Source of the DNA: Tricholoma matsutake
Lineage: Eukaryota; Basidiomycota; Agaricomycetes; Agaricales; Tricholomataceae
Assembly (NCBI GenBank): GCA_026075535.2
Contig: AP026540.1
Coordinates: forward strand, 1,240,001-1,304,000
DNA length: 64,000 nt
Direction: 5' to 3'
In this document: piece by piece, positions 21,941 to 32,944 of the stretch
How positions within the stretch are numbered: the stretch's first letter is position 1
Layout of the letters: each line of letters opens with the position of its first letter
Notes under the pieces: generated by a model
Told to the model about the DNA's origin: nothing
Database searches by the model: none
Seen by the model: only the letters and a program-made list of their open reading frames with translations
Program-made: the position numbers and the translations under genes

Positions 21941-22024
21941 ACTGTGGTGTAACGGTTATATTGTGCATCATGATTGATTACATAAGCAACCTATGGGGAT
22001 CTGGGTTCGATTCCTTTTCTTACA
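21941..22024 (+). repeat. tRNA-like module T2
   Basis: TGTGGTGTAACGGTTA (A box) and GGGTTCGATTCC (a perfect B box) lie about 58 nt apart. The D and T arms look tRNA-like; the anticodon arm and acceptor stem do not pair well. Probably the head of a SINE or a tRNA pseudogene within element G. Confidence 0.55.
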
Positions 22025-22257
22025 CACTTTTTCAGCGGAATCTGACTGGGCTCCACTCGGACTCCACTGGAACTCCAACCAGACTCCACTGGAACTCCAA
22101 CCAGACTCCAACTGGACTCCAACTGGACTCCAACTGGAACTCCAACCGGACTCCACTGGAACTCCAACCAGACTCCAACCAGACTCCAACCAGACTCCAC
22201 TGGACTCCACTGGACCAGTCCAAGTGGAATCCGGTGTTTGAGTGGATTCCACTTGGA

Positions 22258-22597
22258 GTCCAGTTGGAGTCTGGTTGGAGTCTGGTTGGAGTCCAGTCCC
22301 AGTGGACTCCAGTCAGTCCAGTTGGAGTCTGGTTGGAGTCCAGTCCCAGTGGACTCCAGTCAGTCCAGTTGGAGTCTGGTTGGAGTCCAGTCCCAGTGGA
22401 CTCCAGTCAGTCCAGTTGGAGTCTGGTTGGAGTCCAGTCCCAGTGGACTCCAGTCAGTCCAGTTGGAGTCTGGTTGGAGTCCAGTCCCAGTGGACTCCAG
22501 TCAGTCCAGTTGGAGTCTGGTTGGAGTCCAGTCCCAGTGGACTCCAGTCAGTCCAGTTGGAGTCTGGTTGGAGTCCAGTCCCAGTGGACTCCAGTCA
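22258..22597 (+). repeat. 47-bp minisatellite in element G
   Basis: One 58-bp variant unit (22258-22315) is followed by six 47-bp units starting at 22316, 22363, 22410, 22457, 22504 and 22551. The 47-bp units appear identical. Each is built from GGAGTC/GACTCC words that can fold back. Long open frames through the array are an artefact of the repeat, not genes. Confidence 0.93.
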
Positions 22598-22653
22598 GTC
22601 CAGTCGGACTCCAGTCAGAGTCCACTAGGAAAGGTGGGGGAGTGTAAAGACCT

Positions 22654-24790
22654 CCCCTTAAGGTGTTCAAGAACCGAGCGGCTTCAAGTTATTGACCATG
22701 ACTTGACTGGGTCACCAGCATCTTCTGGCCAATCAAAGCTTGTGCCAATTTGTGCCAGTGGGAGCTCATTTAGTAGCAAGTACCACACCAAAGGGAGGAA
22801 AGCACTTGAGGAAAAGGCAAATAAGGCATTGATTGAACTTATTGTGTGTTGTGATATTCCTCCTTGCATCACCCAGCATCAAAAGTTCAAGAATTTTGTG
22901 AGTGTTCTTAACAGTAATTACCTACCTCCAAGTTGCACAACATTTGAGGATAGCCTGGTTCCTTCCTATGCTGCTGCTACTTGACTCACTGTCATCAACT
23001 ATCTCAAGAAATGCCAAGATTTGACACTCACCTTCAATGAAGGAAAACTTGGGATGAAGAAGTTTTTTTTGGTGCATGCCACAACTGCACATCACCAGTC
23101 TTTCTGTTTGGAGCTTGATAATGTAGAGCAACTAAGTCAGACAGGTCAATACATTTGTGACCTCCTGTACAAGGTGAGCCCTTATTCAATGATGACTCAG
23201 AATATAGGTAACTCAACATATCATGCATAGTGGGCAACTGAGATAGGAACCCATTGTTTATGTTGTGTATCATCAGATGATACTGGAAATACTAATAAGG
23301 GTCATTGACTCTTTGTAGAGCTCTTGCCTCGAGTACTGAATCTGGCAGATGCATGTCTCAACTTGCACAATGCATGTAAAGGCATGTGCAATCTACCTGA
23401 ATTTCAACCAGTATTTGCAGTATGATCTCTATTCTTGAATCCAAGTAAATTACATTATCTTCTTCAGATTATTTCTTGGTTGTGGGAGTTTTTGGCATTT
23501 ATGAGCCTCTCAATGTATACACTTGATTGGTTTGATGTTGCTCATTGGGAATTACACATACAGCAAGGTCTCCAATCAGTTGGCAAAACACAGTTTGGTA
23601 CTATCTACTGGTCACTTGACTCTGTTGTGCAAGGAATACCAGCATTCACCAAGATCGTTCACAATGCAGACCTTGGTATTGACAACCTGGTAAGCTGGGC
23701 TGATAATGAAAGAGACTGTATATATCTTTACAATCACTAGACGCTTCACAGTTTGTTTGATGATGACAAGGAGGTTTTTACATTTCAGAGGGACTTGAAG
23801 TGGCTTGGGGCTATCCTTATGCCATTTGCTTGTGCAATCCAGTGTCTGGAAGCTAAGGATACAAATCCTGCAGATGTATACACATATTAGCTTGCAATTG
23901 TGGCTCATCTTCATGACCTCATGATGAAGGATGATGGTCTCAAAGAGAAGTCACAATATTCTGTTGCACTCAAGGAAAAGATTCATGCGATAGCCAATTA
24001 CTGGTTCTTGCAGCTTATAGAGAATGAGTGAGCATCAAATGTCTATCTGACCACTTTTGTGCTTGACCCTGGTGTGATTTCAATGCTTTCAGTGTCAACG
24101 TCATTGTCTGATTACATTACCCCTAGAAAATTGAGCAGCACCAATTCTCACCAACCCAAACCCTCTCACAATTCCCTCCATAAGAATTATGAAACAGAAT
24201 GGAAACTTTCATATCAAACCAAAGGCTGGAGTTAGCTTCTAAAGAAGGAATATGGGAATGAATATTGTCCAGGTCACTCAGTGGAAGAGGCAAAGACAGC
24301 TATGAAAGAGATTAATCCTCACCTTGCAAATCGGAATCCATGAGAGGCCCTGTGAACCCTGAAGACTCAGTTCAAAGCACATTTGGATGGTGTCGAGCCA
24401 TTTGATCACAAGCATGCACAAAAAGAATCCCTTCATGATTACTGGTGCAGCCTTCTGCACAATGAGGAATCTGATGTATTGGCAGTAAGTGATAATAAAT
24501 CTATGCATGCAAGATGAGATACTCACTATAGCCATCTCTGCAAGGCCCTTGCTGTCCAGATCTTCTCTGCAGTGCCTGTCTCCATGGTTGATGAGTGTGC
24601 AATGTCAGTTGTAACTTGGCTGAATAATCTAAGATGGAAACAACAGCAGGTGTCAACAATAGCCAATCACCTAATTATTTGAGGATTTAATCAGCTCAAT
24701 CATAATGTATGTCTTTCACATATGGAACATATCTTGCATTCACTCAAGCAATTGTCCCTCCTTCACACTGTCTGTGGGGTTGAGGGGCCA
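22654..24790 (+). pseudogene. hAT transposase J, catalytic and C-terminal part
   Basis: Resumes after G. Segments in order: SSKYHTKGRKALEEKANKAL; DIPPCITQHQKFKNFVSVLN; FEDSLVPSYAAAT; FFLVHATTAHHQSFCLELDN; VGKTQFGTIYWSLDSVVQGI; a helical stretch FDDDKEVFTFQRDLKWLGAI; LLKKEYGNEYCPG; and the hAT C-terminal region HDYWCSLLHNEESDVLAVSD with SMVDECAMSVVTWLNNLRWK. Many stops and frame changes interrupt it. This is the order of basidiomycete hAT transposases. Termini of the parent element were not found. Confidence 0.78.
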
Positions 24791-25560
24791 TTTCAACCAT
24801 GTGGGCCCACACTCCATGACCCCTTCACTCCAAACATGAGCCGGGGTCGTGTTCAATGACTAGTCCCACCTCCTACAACCCCCTTGCTTCAAACATGAGC
24901 CAGGGTCTTGTTCAACTACATGTCCCGGCTGCCACAACCTCCTTACTTCAAATGCAAGATGAGGGTTGTGTTCGACTAGCTGGCCCCCTCTTACTATGCC
25001 CCTCCACTCTGATGCGAGATGGGGTCCTGTTTTGCCAACATGGCCCCTCCTCCCACAACCCCTCACTGCAAGTGTGAGATGGGGCCATGTCAGCTTCACA
25101 AATGAAGGCTGTCTGTTCATTGTTCAACACCAGAAGGGTGATGGGGACTGGGCCCAAATGACAACTAGTGTCACTTGGGCCATAGGGTAAGTTTATTCAA
25201 TGTTGATTTTTAGTTCTTGCCTGTTGACAATGACATTGCCCACCCACCAAGTGGCACCCCTGAGCCTTCTCCATACCCTATGCTGCCACTGTGAGCCTCT
25301 CCTCACAAGGTTGCAACTTTCCCTTCCACCCATGGCCCCCTTCGCTTCAAATGCAAGATGGGGCCATTTCTGTTTCCCTTCCACCAGTTGCCCCTTCACT
25401 TCGAATGTAAGATAGGGCTGTTCCTGTTTCCATTCCACCCACAGCCCCTTGCTTTGAATGTGAGATGGGGCCACTGCCCCAGTTTGCAGGGAGTGGACTG
25501 TGCACATCCCATTCTGCTGGCCCCCCTGCTTCCCAAATAGAATATTAGTTAGCCCCAATC
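24791..25560 (+). repeat. F3: repeat F fragment with a 60-65 bp tandem array
   Basis: At least five diverged units of 60-65 bp (24791-25095) and three more (25320-25480) share CTTCAAATGCAAGATGGGG-like cores, which pair with CCCC stretches. Between them lies a GGGCCCAAATGAC hairpin (25150-25183), then a short intron-like GTAAGT..TTTTTAG (25187-25213) and TGTTGACAATGAC, as in the other F copies. No gene is supported. Confidence 0.5.
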
Positions 25561-25644
25561 TTCCCCTTGTTCACCTGAAACATGAGGGGGGAGATTAATT
25601 TCTTACTTTAGTTAGTAAATAATACATATGTTCACTTGGGTTAA

Positions 25645-25807
25645 AGCCACAAAGACCAGTTGCAACCAGGCAACTGGACTGATCCGGACTGGTTGATATT
25701 GGTCCAGTGGTGGTTGCATGAGAACTGGTGTGGTTGCAACCAGTTGCAGTTGCAGTTGCCTTATTTTTAAGTCCAAAAACTGGACTTAACTGGACCTGTA
25801 AACACTA
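25645..25807 (-). repeat. E5: single arm of the E (hAT-type) family
   Basis: Contains AAAGACCAGTTGCAACC and ends AACTGGACCTGTAAACACTA, the same terminal sequence as E2-E4. The eight bases after it (TGTGCACT) should be a target duplication, but no matching left end was found, so this is a lone arm. Confidence 0.65.
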
Positions 25808-26782
25808 TGTGCACTGACTGTAACATGACTTGTCTGGAGGCAAGTAATATGAATACAGCTGATTAAGTATTGTTACACTTTCAAGATTTTTTACACTCAG
25901 GGGGTTTGTTTAGCAGCACAAATAAACCTAAGGGCCCAATTGGCTGCACTGGGATAATCCTGCTACTTAGCCAAATTGTGACAAGATAAAAACCTACTGA
26001 CATTAACATGGAGGTTTGGGTTGAAGTCGGAGGGGGGGTGTTCAATGGGCTGTCACTCTCACCAACTATTGTGTTTCTTGAATCATGATGTCAGGGTGAT
26101 GATTTCTGTATTTTAACTGATCTCTCATGATGATTGGCTGAGAATTGTTGACCACTTCCTTTTAAGGTGGTGATCTTATCTCAGGGAACCATGCCGACCA
26201 CTCCAGATCATGATTCCATGCCTCAATGTGACTTGGCTTATCATGTGCAGATACAAATGATGCAGTCACAAGTGTGACCTTTTGGGATTGCTGACACCAA
26301 TTTACAGTGGTTTTCATAATTTTGGCTATGCACATGATGGGCTGGATCACGCATCCTCAATTTGCTAAGCATCAGAGATAATTGATCCTGCAAGCTGATT
26401 GGCTAAAATTCTTAATCACTTCCTCTTTAAGATCAAGATCTTATCTCAGACATTGTCAAGACTGATTCTCTCAACCAGATTTCTGATCATTTTCCTCAAA
26501 CAGGTGGTCACAGTATGTCAATAATTCCAGTGGAACATCCTATTGACTTGCAGGATATGTTTGCCCCTTTCCTATCCATTCACTCTCATCAAATGGTGGG
26601 TTGACCAGATTGAGGACATCACCAGGGTCAGCCATGACAGGTTTGGCAGGTGTGAGACAAACAATGGGAATGATGTGAAGGCAGGGCTGACATTGGATGT
26701 TTGATGTGTGCATTTTTTTTTCATTCAGATTGACTTCCTTTCCATCAGTACACAATAAGTGCCATCATTCAATAAATTAACA
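25808..26782. other. Non-coding stretch with an internal imperfect duplication
   Basis: No reading frame is convincing. Segments near 26135-26160 and 26396-26455 resemble each other (both contain GATTGGCT and CTTATCTCAG about 260 bp apart), suggesting an old duplication. Confidence 0.35.
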
Positions 26783-26866
26783 GGTGTTATAGTCTAATGG
26801 TTACTGCTCTGGTTTGTACATCATTGTTATTACCTAGGAGGTGTTGGGTTCAATCCCCATATGTAT
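26783..26866 (+). repeat. tRNA-like module T3
   Basis: TAGTCTAATGGTTA (A box) and GGGTTCAATCCC (B box), about 60 nt apart. Lies about 230 bp left of element H. A SINE head or tRNA pseudogene; anticodon and acceptor stems are not convincing. Confidence 0.52.
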
Positions 26867-27095
26867 TTATTTTTTATCTGCACTTGGACCAGGCCTTCAG
26901 CCATTTGGTCCATTTTTATCTGCATGACTGCCTCAGGGATCTCCCCAAAATTTCTCAGTTTTTATCTGGATTGACTCAGGCATTTCCAGATTTTGGCCAG
27001 TTTTTATCTGCACTTGCCTCAGGCATTTGGGTGAACTTTCAGGTGTCCTAGCATTGTTCACTTCTTTGGGGTTCAATTCATTTTGGCATTTTCAG

Positions 27096-27740
27096 AGGTC
27101 TTTACACTCCCCCCTGTATTCCTATAGGAATCTGATGATTCTGATGATTCCAATCGGACTCCGATCAGAATCCAACCATATTCCAATGTCATTTTCACCA
27201 GCCAAATTGACATGAAATGGCACATTTAGTCCTAGCCCAGTCTGATGTAGTCCGATCAGAGTCCAATCGCACTATCAGAATTTCCTAGGAATTTCCAATC
27301 ATAGAAATCACACAGGCCTAGTCCAAAGTTATGGTAAGACATCAGACAACATAGGATTCCGATAGGAATGAAAGCAGCCTTGCCTAGTAATATAGTATGA
27401 AAAATTAAATGCACAGACAAGAATTGAACACTTGACTACAGAAGATTATGTAAGCGTAAACCAACAACAAAGCACTTTCATCAAGTTAAGTCTTCCGAAA
27501 TGGTGTGGTATTCCAACTACTACCTGTTGGAATTGCATAGGACTTTACTCAGAATTTACTAGGAATTTCTTGGAAATAAAAGTACATGGTCATCAAGATA
27601 CATTCCGATCGGATTCCTATCGGACTCCTAGGACTAGTGTTGGACTAGTAGGACTCCTATCGGATTCCAATTGGACTCTTATCAGAAAACTTGGACTCCT
27701 AGGACTCCGATAGGAATATGGGGGGGAGTGCAAAGTTTAC
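27096..27740. mobile_element. H: short inverted-repeat element of the G type
   Basis: Left end AGGTCTTTACACTCCCCCC, right end in inverted form GTGCAAAGTTTAC preceded by GGGGGGGAG. Interior words are GGACTCC/GATTCC related, with CCTATAGGAATC near the ends. Flanks are CATTTTCAG (27087-27095) and CATTTTCGG (27741-27749): a 9-bp duplication with one change that fits CG to CA. A 9-bp duplication would suit a Mutator-like mover, but no transposase is present to prove it. Confidence 0.68.
27408..27490 (-). repeat. tRNA-like module T4 inside element H
   Basis: On minus, GACTTAACTTGATGAAAG resembles a D arm with A box and GTGTTCAATTCTTG a decayed B box. Weaker than T1-T3; supported mainly by its position, matching the tRNA-like modules in element G. 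Confidence 0.38.
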
Positions 27741-28189
27741 CATTTTCGGCAGAGTAGAACATATTTGCAACTGCCCAAAATCTGATTTCATCAAAAATTT
27801 GTACAGCCACTAACCTCAATTTGGACTGCCCAAATCAGACAACAGCTGGCCTTATCAGGCATATTGCCTACTGGCCCTCTTCCTTATACATTTCCACAAT
27901 GGCCTGTTTTGTTATTCTTTCACGTGAAGTCTCTATAAGTATTCAATATGTTTCCCCACTCCAAATCCTCCATGTGACATACCTGGTTTGAGTTAGACAA
28001 TGTTCTCCTCTCAGAAACATCCAATCAGAACTGCCCAAATGCAGTCAACAAACATTTGAACCAAGCCAACAAAAATTTGAAAGCAGTTACAAATATGCTC
28101 TAGTGTAATGCATTTTGGTACATGTCACATCCTGTGTGTTTTTTGCTTACCCGATCTGTACACTTTCACCTTATTGGAGTGTGATGAGG
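27741..28189. other. Non-coding stretch
   Basis: No conserved protein, terminal repeat or RNA gene was seen. Confidence 0.35.
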
Positions 28190-29390
28190 TTCATTTTGGA
28201 GTTGCATGAGCACATAGAGGGCTGTTGGGTAGGGGGCATCCACAATGTAAGTGCCAATGGCACCCTCCCCAGTGCCATCGCTGACCTCCATGTCTCATTA
28301 TGTCTAATGTCCAGAAACAAATGATGGCAACTATTGCTTGAGCCCTTGGTAAGCTTTTTCTCATTGGTTTGTGTTTCTTGTTTCTATCAACCAACAAATG
28401 GTTTCCATTGTTTTCTAGGTTCTGAACTACTGGTAACAAGCAGTGCCAACACAAGACAAACTGCACCTACACACACCTGCACTATCCTGAGGCTCCACCC
28501 TGTTCAAATGGATGTGAGGCTATTTTATTGGAGTTGGGGTGACAATGAGGGGCACCAGAAGACCCAAGGTAGCACCTATGTGCACATACCCACTACATCA
28601 CCACTAACCCCGCTCAAAACAGGCAAAATGAGCAACAAGAACGCCAAACCAATCACTGACAACCCATGAAGTGATGGAAGTTGCACCAGCACCAAGCACC
28701 CACTCCATGCCTTCAAGCCCTCACCTGCAGGGTGGATCACAAGTGCTAACTGCCAACAACACCCATGAACAACAATGAATGACACACTGCCTGGCCCTAG
28801 CCTCACAAACAACTGTTCATGGGGTGGATCATGGGTGGAACCAATGATGTTGACGGAACCTCACACCTTTACTAACCGCTGTGAAGATGGCACCCCCAAC
28901 TACTGCCACAACCCACTGCTTGTGGGGTGGAAAGGGGTGTTATGTGAGGAGTATGGGTGACCTGGAGCGACAGCAGCAGCTGGAAGGACTGAGGGATGGG
29001 GACTAGAGGAACAACAATAAGGTAAGCACTACTACCCTGCAGTGCCGCTGTGTCACCACTGACACCTACTCCTCTCAAAACTGCCAGCTCGACACAATGC
29101 AACCCAAAGTAATGCACTGTGACACGGCACCTACCACCAACCCAATGAAGATGAGCCAACAACATGATGGTGACCCAGCACCCAACTCCACTGCCACAAG
29201 CCACTGCTCACAGGGTGGTGGGTGATAGTAGCTGTGACAATGTTGGTGGCACCAGATGACAGGACGATGTGATTGGCCAAACAATGGGAGACCACAACAC
29301 TGATGGAGGACTGATGACAAACAAGCTTGTCGCTGTGCACCAAGGCTAGTGGTGTGGCAGAGATAGGATGTGATGTATGAGTCAGGTACT
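28190..29390 (+). repeat. F4: hairpin/intron repeat copy
   Basis: Intron-like block 28349-28418 (GTAAGC..TTTTCTAG) followed by GTTCTGAACTACTGGTAACA, matching the post-intron block of F2. Further right there are CA/TG-decayed hairpins of the CGAGCA..TGCTCG type near 28714, 28800, 28905 and 29190. No protein frame is convincing on either strand. Confidence 0.5.
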
Positions 29391-29529
29391 ACATGTATCC
29401 TCACCTATGATCTGCCTCACTCTGCCTGGAAAGGGTACAGGATATGGATGCTTGAAGAACAAAGGAGTAACTGCTGGTCATTGGCAATCTACATTGCTCC
29501 TACCTACCAACATTGTAAAGTAGTGAGGC

Positions 29530-30232
29530 TCAAGGATTTACTAGAATGTTTACACTCTGTTTGTTGATAGTGTTCTTGGGACTGGACCCAGGAGTGCTGG
29601 TTTCTCTGTCAGTATCACCTTCCACAACTATTTCTTGTAAACCTAGCCTTGTGCAAACCCAGTTATCTTCACACATTGGTGCATGTTGCTCGCAGAATGC
29701 TTCAATCTTGGCTGGCCATCCATCCCAGTACATGTTGGGCTGTTGGCAGAGGTATACATTCCTATTGAAAGGTAGTGGAGACGCCAGGTTAGAACTAGTA
29801 GCCAGCAAGGGACTTTCTTCATACAACACGCACGTATGAGCCTGTGGGTCAAACAGACACATGACACCCTTGAAGTCAAGCATGCCTGTTAAACAAAGAG
29901 TCTCAGTTTCAAATTATAGAGGAATTTCAATCCTGGTTAAGAGTACCTTGAAGGTCGCAGAACAAGATATGTCCCTGGGAGTATAACAATGACCAGTGGG
30001 TGAATGCATGGATGGCCTTGGTCATGCTGTCACATGCATCTCCTACATCATCACTTCCAGTGAACTTTTTGACCTTCGCATTGAGTTTTCCACATGGCAG
30101 AAGAAGAGTTGCTAGAAAATATTTATGCAGGAGAAATCTGCTTCCTGAAGTCACTGACACATGAATATCTCCATATATAGTAGGGCTCTGTGAACAACTC
30201 CCATGGGAGTTTGTCACATATGTTAGTAACAT
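29530..30232 (-). CDS. Alpha-kinase (MHCK/EF2K-type) C-lobe, N-terminally incomplete
   Basis: Two exons on minus: 30232-29947 and 29885-29530, separated by a 61-nt intron 29946-29886 (GTACTC..TTTAACAG). Splicing joins G|GC and gives 213 uninterrupted codons: LLLPCGKLNAKVKKFTGSDD, KAIHAFTHWSLLYSQGHILF, CDLQG, GVMCLFDPQAHT, YWDGWPAKIEAF, CEDNWVCTRLGLQ. The DLQG, DPxxH, Gly-rich and N-x-C..LGL pattern is that of fungal alpha-kinases, atypical Ser/Thr kinases often expanded in Agaricomycetes. The N-lobe with ATP-binding residues was not found upstream, where a short AT-rich repeat intervenes, so it is likely a remnant despite the clean frame. Confidence 0.7.
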
Positions 30233-31079
30233 ATGGGGTCTGGACTAGTTATTCACACCTGTTATTAACTGTTAATAACTAGTTTTTGTGTAAATAACTA
30301 TATAAAAAAAGTTGTCTCACTACCAATCAGTGAAATTTGCTTCTAAATTGGCATCCTCAGTGTCATCTATGGCAGATGGAGCTGGAGAAACTATCACATC
30401 AATTTCTGTAACTGTCGGACTGTCTGTCAAGAGATCAAGGAGCCAAGATGACTTTATATCAATGTCACAGTCAACCTCAAAAGCCACCTGTTCAGCTGTA
30501 GTAGAGAGCAGGCACAACTCAGAAAAAAACTCAGGTTCATCCATCTCCCCACAATCAGAGTCCTCGCTTGCCTCACCATGACACCATTCTCTGACACAAT
30601 ACCTGGTTCCGCCCCTTCATCAGTTTCAGGAGAAACCACAGAAGCCTGTTATGGTGAACTGGTGAGACATACATGCAACAATTAACCAATCTCTGATCAT
30701 GTCACATCATGCTACAGCAGCAGAAGATTGAAGTGACAATGATAATGATGAGAATGAGCCTCTCACACCTGTTGACCCTGAAGCAGATCCATTGAGGTGG
30801 CTAGATGATGGCCTTCCAGACTTGAGTGGATTCAAGCACCATTACTTTGATCTCAGGGCCCAATTTGATATCAGTTGCTACATCAACATCTTGGCAGATA
30901 GAGTCTCTAATGGTACTGGCACAGCACCAAGTGATTTTACCAGGAGCGTGCAGCTGTCAAGTGCAGGGAAGAACCATGGGAAGGACAAAGACTTGGAGGT
31001 GGTGATTTCATGCCTGCAGACAATGAGTGGGGGGAATGGTTGTAGAAAGGCAATATATAAAAGAATGGGGATTGGCTAA
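30233..31079. other. Unidentified frames beside the alpha-kinase
   Basis: A self-complementary AT-rich spacer (TAATAACTAGTT, about 30240-30310) borders the kinase. On plus, 30792-31079 is open for 95 codons with PLRWLDDGLPDLSGFKHHYF and a Lys/Asp-rich segment. On minus, 30544-30320 is open and acidic. I recognise neither. They may be pieces of a degraded transposon or of the missing kinase N terminus. Confidence 0.3.
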
Positions 31080-31329
31080 TCAGTGCAAATTTGTGGCAAA
31101 ATAGATGCAAAATAGCTAATTTTCAATATGAATTACAACCAGCAAATTAGCCAAACATTAGACCTGCAAATTAGACCTCATAATATGCCAAAGCAAATTT
31201 GATGGGTGAATTAGGCACCAGAGCTGTTTCCCGCCACACTAAGAGTATTGGAGCATCGACCAGGTGAGGATCATGATGGGCCAGGTGTAAGTCTGGCCCC
31301 ACAGACTCATGACCTTACGACAAGTTAAT

Positions 31330-31740
31330 TTACCTATGCCACCATTACACACTTCCACAGTGCCAGCACACCACACACATCGCCGACACAACCACCCTTG
31401 CCACTGACACAGCCACCTACAGTGCATAAACAACTCACCAACACCAGACATATCAATGTCTGTGTTACATTACTACACCACTATTACACACTTCCACAGT
31501 GCCAGCACAGCCACACACATCGCCGACATAACCACCCTCACTGCCGGCACAGCCACCAGCGATAGCATAGCCACCTACAGCACATAAACAACTCACCAAC
31601 ACCAGATATACCAATGTCTGTGTTACAGTGAGTTATGGCCACCCTATGCCACCAACACACTCCCATGGTGCCGACACAGCTACACACATCGCTGACACAA
31701 TCACCCTCGCCACTGGCACAGCCACCAGTGAATACGACAA
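31330..31740. repeat. Tandem repeat of about 150-175 bp, three diverged units
   Basis: The words ACACACTTCCACAGTGCCAG, CACATCGCCGACA, ACAACTCACCAACACCAGA and TCTGTGTTACA recur in the same order starting near 31345, 31485 and 31655. The units are diverged and the last is partial. Confidence 0.75.
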
Positions 31741-32640
31741 CAACAACTGGCAACATGCATCCTGGCAACAGCACCATACATCCTTATTACTCTTCTATCC
31801 ACATCCAGCAGTGCCAACATTATCCTATTGATGCGGTACCTTCCTATTATGTGACTACGCCTGATGTGGCCTTGCCAAATCACACACTACACTTGATGTG
31901 GCCTTTTACTTACATTGTCGATCTTTTTCTTATATATTACTTATTTTTTTATTCCTTAACCTTTGTTCCTACTTCCATGCAATGAAGGTATAGTAACTTC
32001 CTATTCTTTTATTTGTAGTAACTTATCGTTCCTACTTCCATGCAACAAAGGTAATTTGATCCTGTCTTTTGGTAAACCTAAGTCTAGTGTAGGCTGCCAA
32101 ACTCGGCATCCTTCCACCAGGGAAGAATTAGCTTTTGGATCTGCTCTCACACTGCCAGGTTTCCTGCAAAACATATTACCGGGCTCGCACAGGCTTCATA
32201 CCCACCTGTACCAGGAGGAACCTGCCTCATTTGACAATGCTTTTGACCACTGGCTGTTATGCAGCTGAATGCTATTGGTGGCCACTCAATACTCTGATAC
32301 ACACTCCAAGTTCCCAGCCCCACAGTACTCTCTATCTGGTAGTATTTCTGGCTGTCTGGTTCCACTCACTGCCTGTATCCCAGAACTATACACTCATTTA
32401 ATTCTTTTCTCCTTTCCTACTTTTCTTCCTCCCATCTACTCCCCTCTTCTATATCTTATCTCGTTTAATAGTACAATTTCTGCTGCCTTCTTATCTTACT
32501 GTGATGGTGAAACATTGCTGTTGCATTTGGAGTTTCATTTAACCAAAATGACTTGAGTAGTAAAACACAATGGATTACAGGAAAACCACTTGCTCAAGAA
32601 TCACAGACTAGTTTTACAGACTTTATATAATTTTGCCAGC
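31741..32640. other. Non-coding stretch
   Basis: Several short frames exist on the plus strand (e.g. 32080-32270), but none has a recognisable domain or supporting splice context. No terminal repeats were found. Confidence 0.35.
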
Positions 32641-32642
32641 AG

Positions 32643-32730
32643 CAGGGATTGAACTGTGCCTGGTGTAATGCCTAACAGATGTTAACCTTGAACAGTGTTA
32701 ACCAACTAAGAACCACTAGACTAACAGACA
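32643..32730 (-). repeat. tRNA-like module T5
   Basis: On minus, TTAGTCTAGTGGTT fits the A box and AGTTCAATCCC the B box, about 60 nt apart. The A-box side is very close to T3. The anticodon arm is degenerate, so a SINE head or tRNA pseudogene is likely. Confidence 0.5.
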
Positions 32731-32944
32731 GTTTAATGTATGGAAATAAAAGTCTCCATAACCATGACCACCATTTCATCTGCACTTACAAAGACAAACT
32801 TCTAGGTTGTTGCTACCCATACATTCAGTTTTTGTGTTATTTAAAATTTTATGTATTCGGACATACTACACTATTATGTATATAATAAAACTAACCCCAG
32901 AGAGGTCAGGGCAAGAAGAATATTAATTAGAATGGAAAAAAAAT

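Larger units (their letters stand above)
20146..22653. mobile_element. G: inverted-repeat element with GGACTCC arrays and tRNA-like modules
   Basis: The ends are inverted: AGTACTTTACAGTCCCCCAC at left versus AGGTCTTTACACTCCCCCAC at right (reverse complement), continuing into CCTAGTGGACTC. Next to each end lies an array of GGACTCC/GGAGTCC words, inside which sit a minus tRNA-like module (left) and a plus tRNA-like module (right). The middle is a copy of repeat F. It interrupts hAT J; flanks share CCCTTAA, an imperfect duplication. Same end type as element H. No transposase inside, so non-autonomous. Boundaries are good to about 3 bp. Confidence 0.7.

Noticed and set aside
21941..22024. T2 as a functional tRNA gene
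   Set aside because: A and B boxes are good, but the anticodon arm and acceptor stem do not pair and it lies inside a transposon.
22238..22984. Long open frames (up to about 248 codons) across the 47-bp array
   Set aside because: The repeat lacks stops in several frames, so the frames are a by-product; only the part right of 22654 resembles hAT transposase.
31330..31740. CRISPR-like array
   Set aside because: Units are long, diverged and contiguous without spacers, and the genome is eukaryotic.
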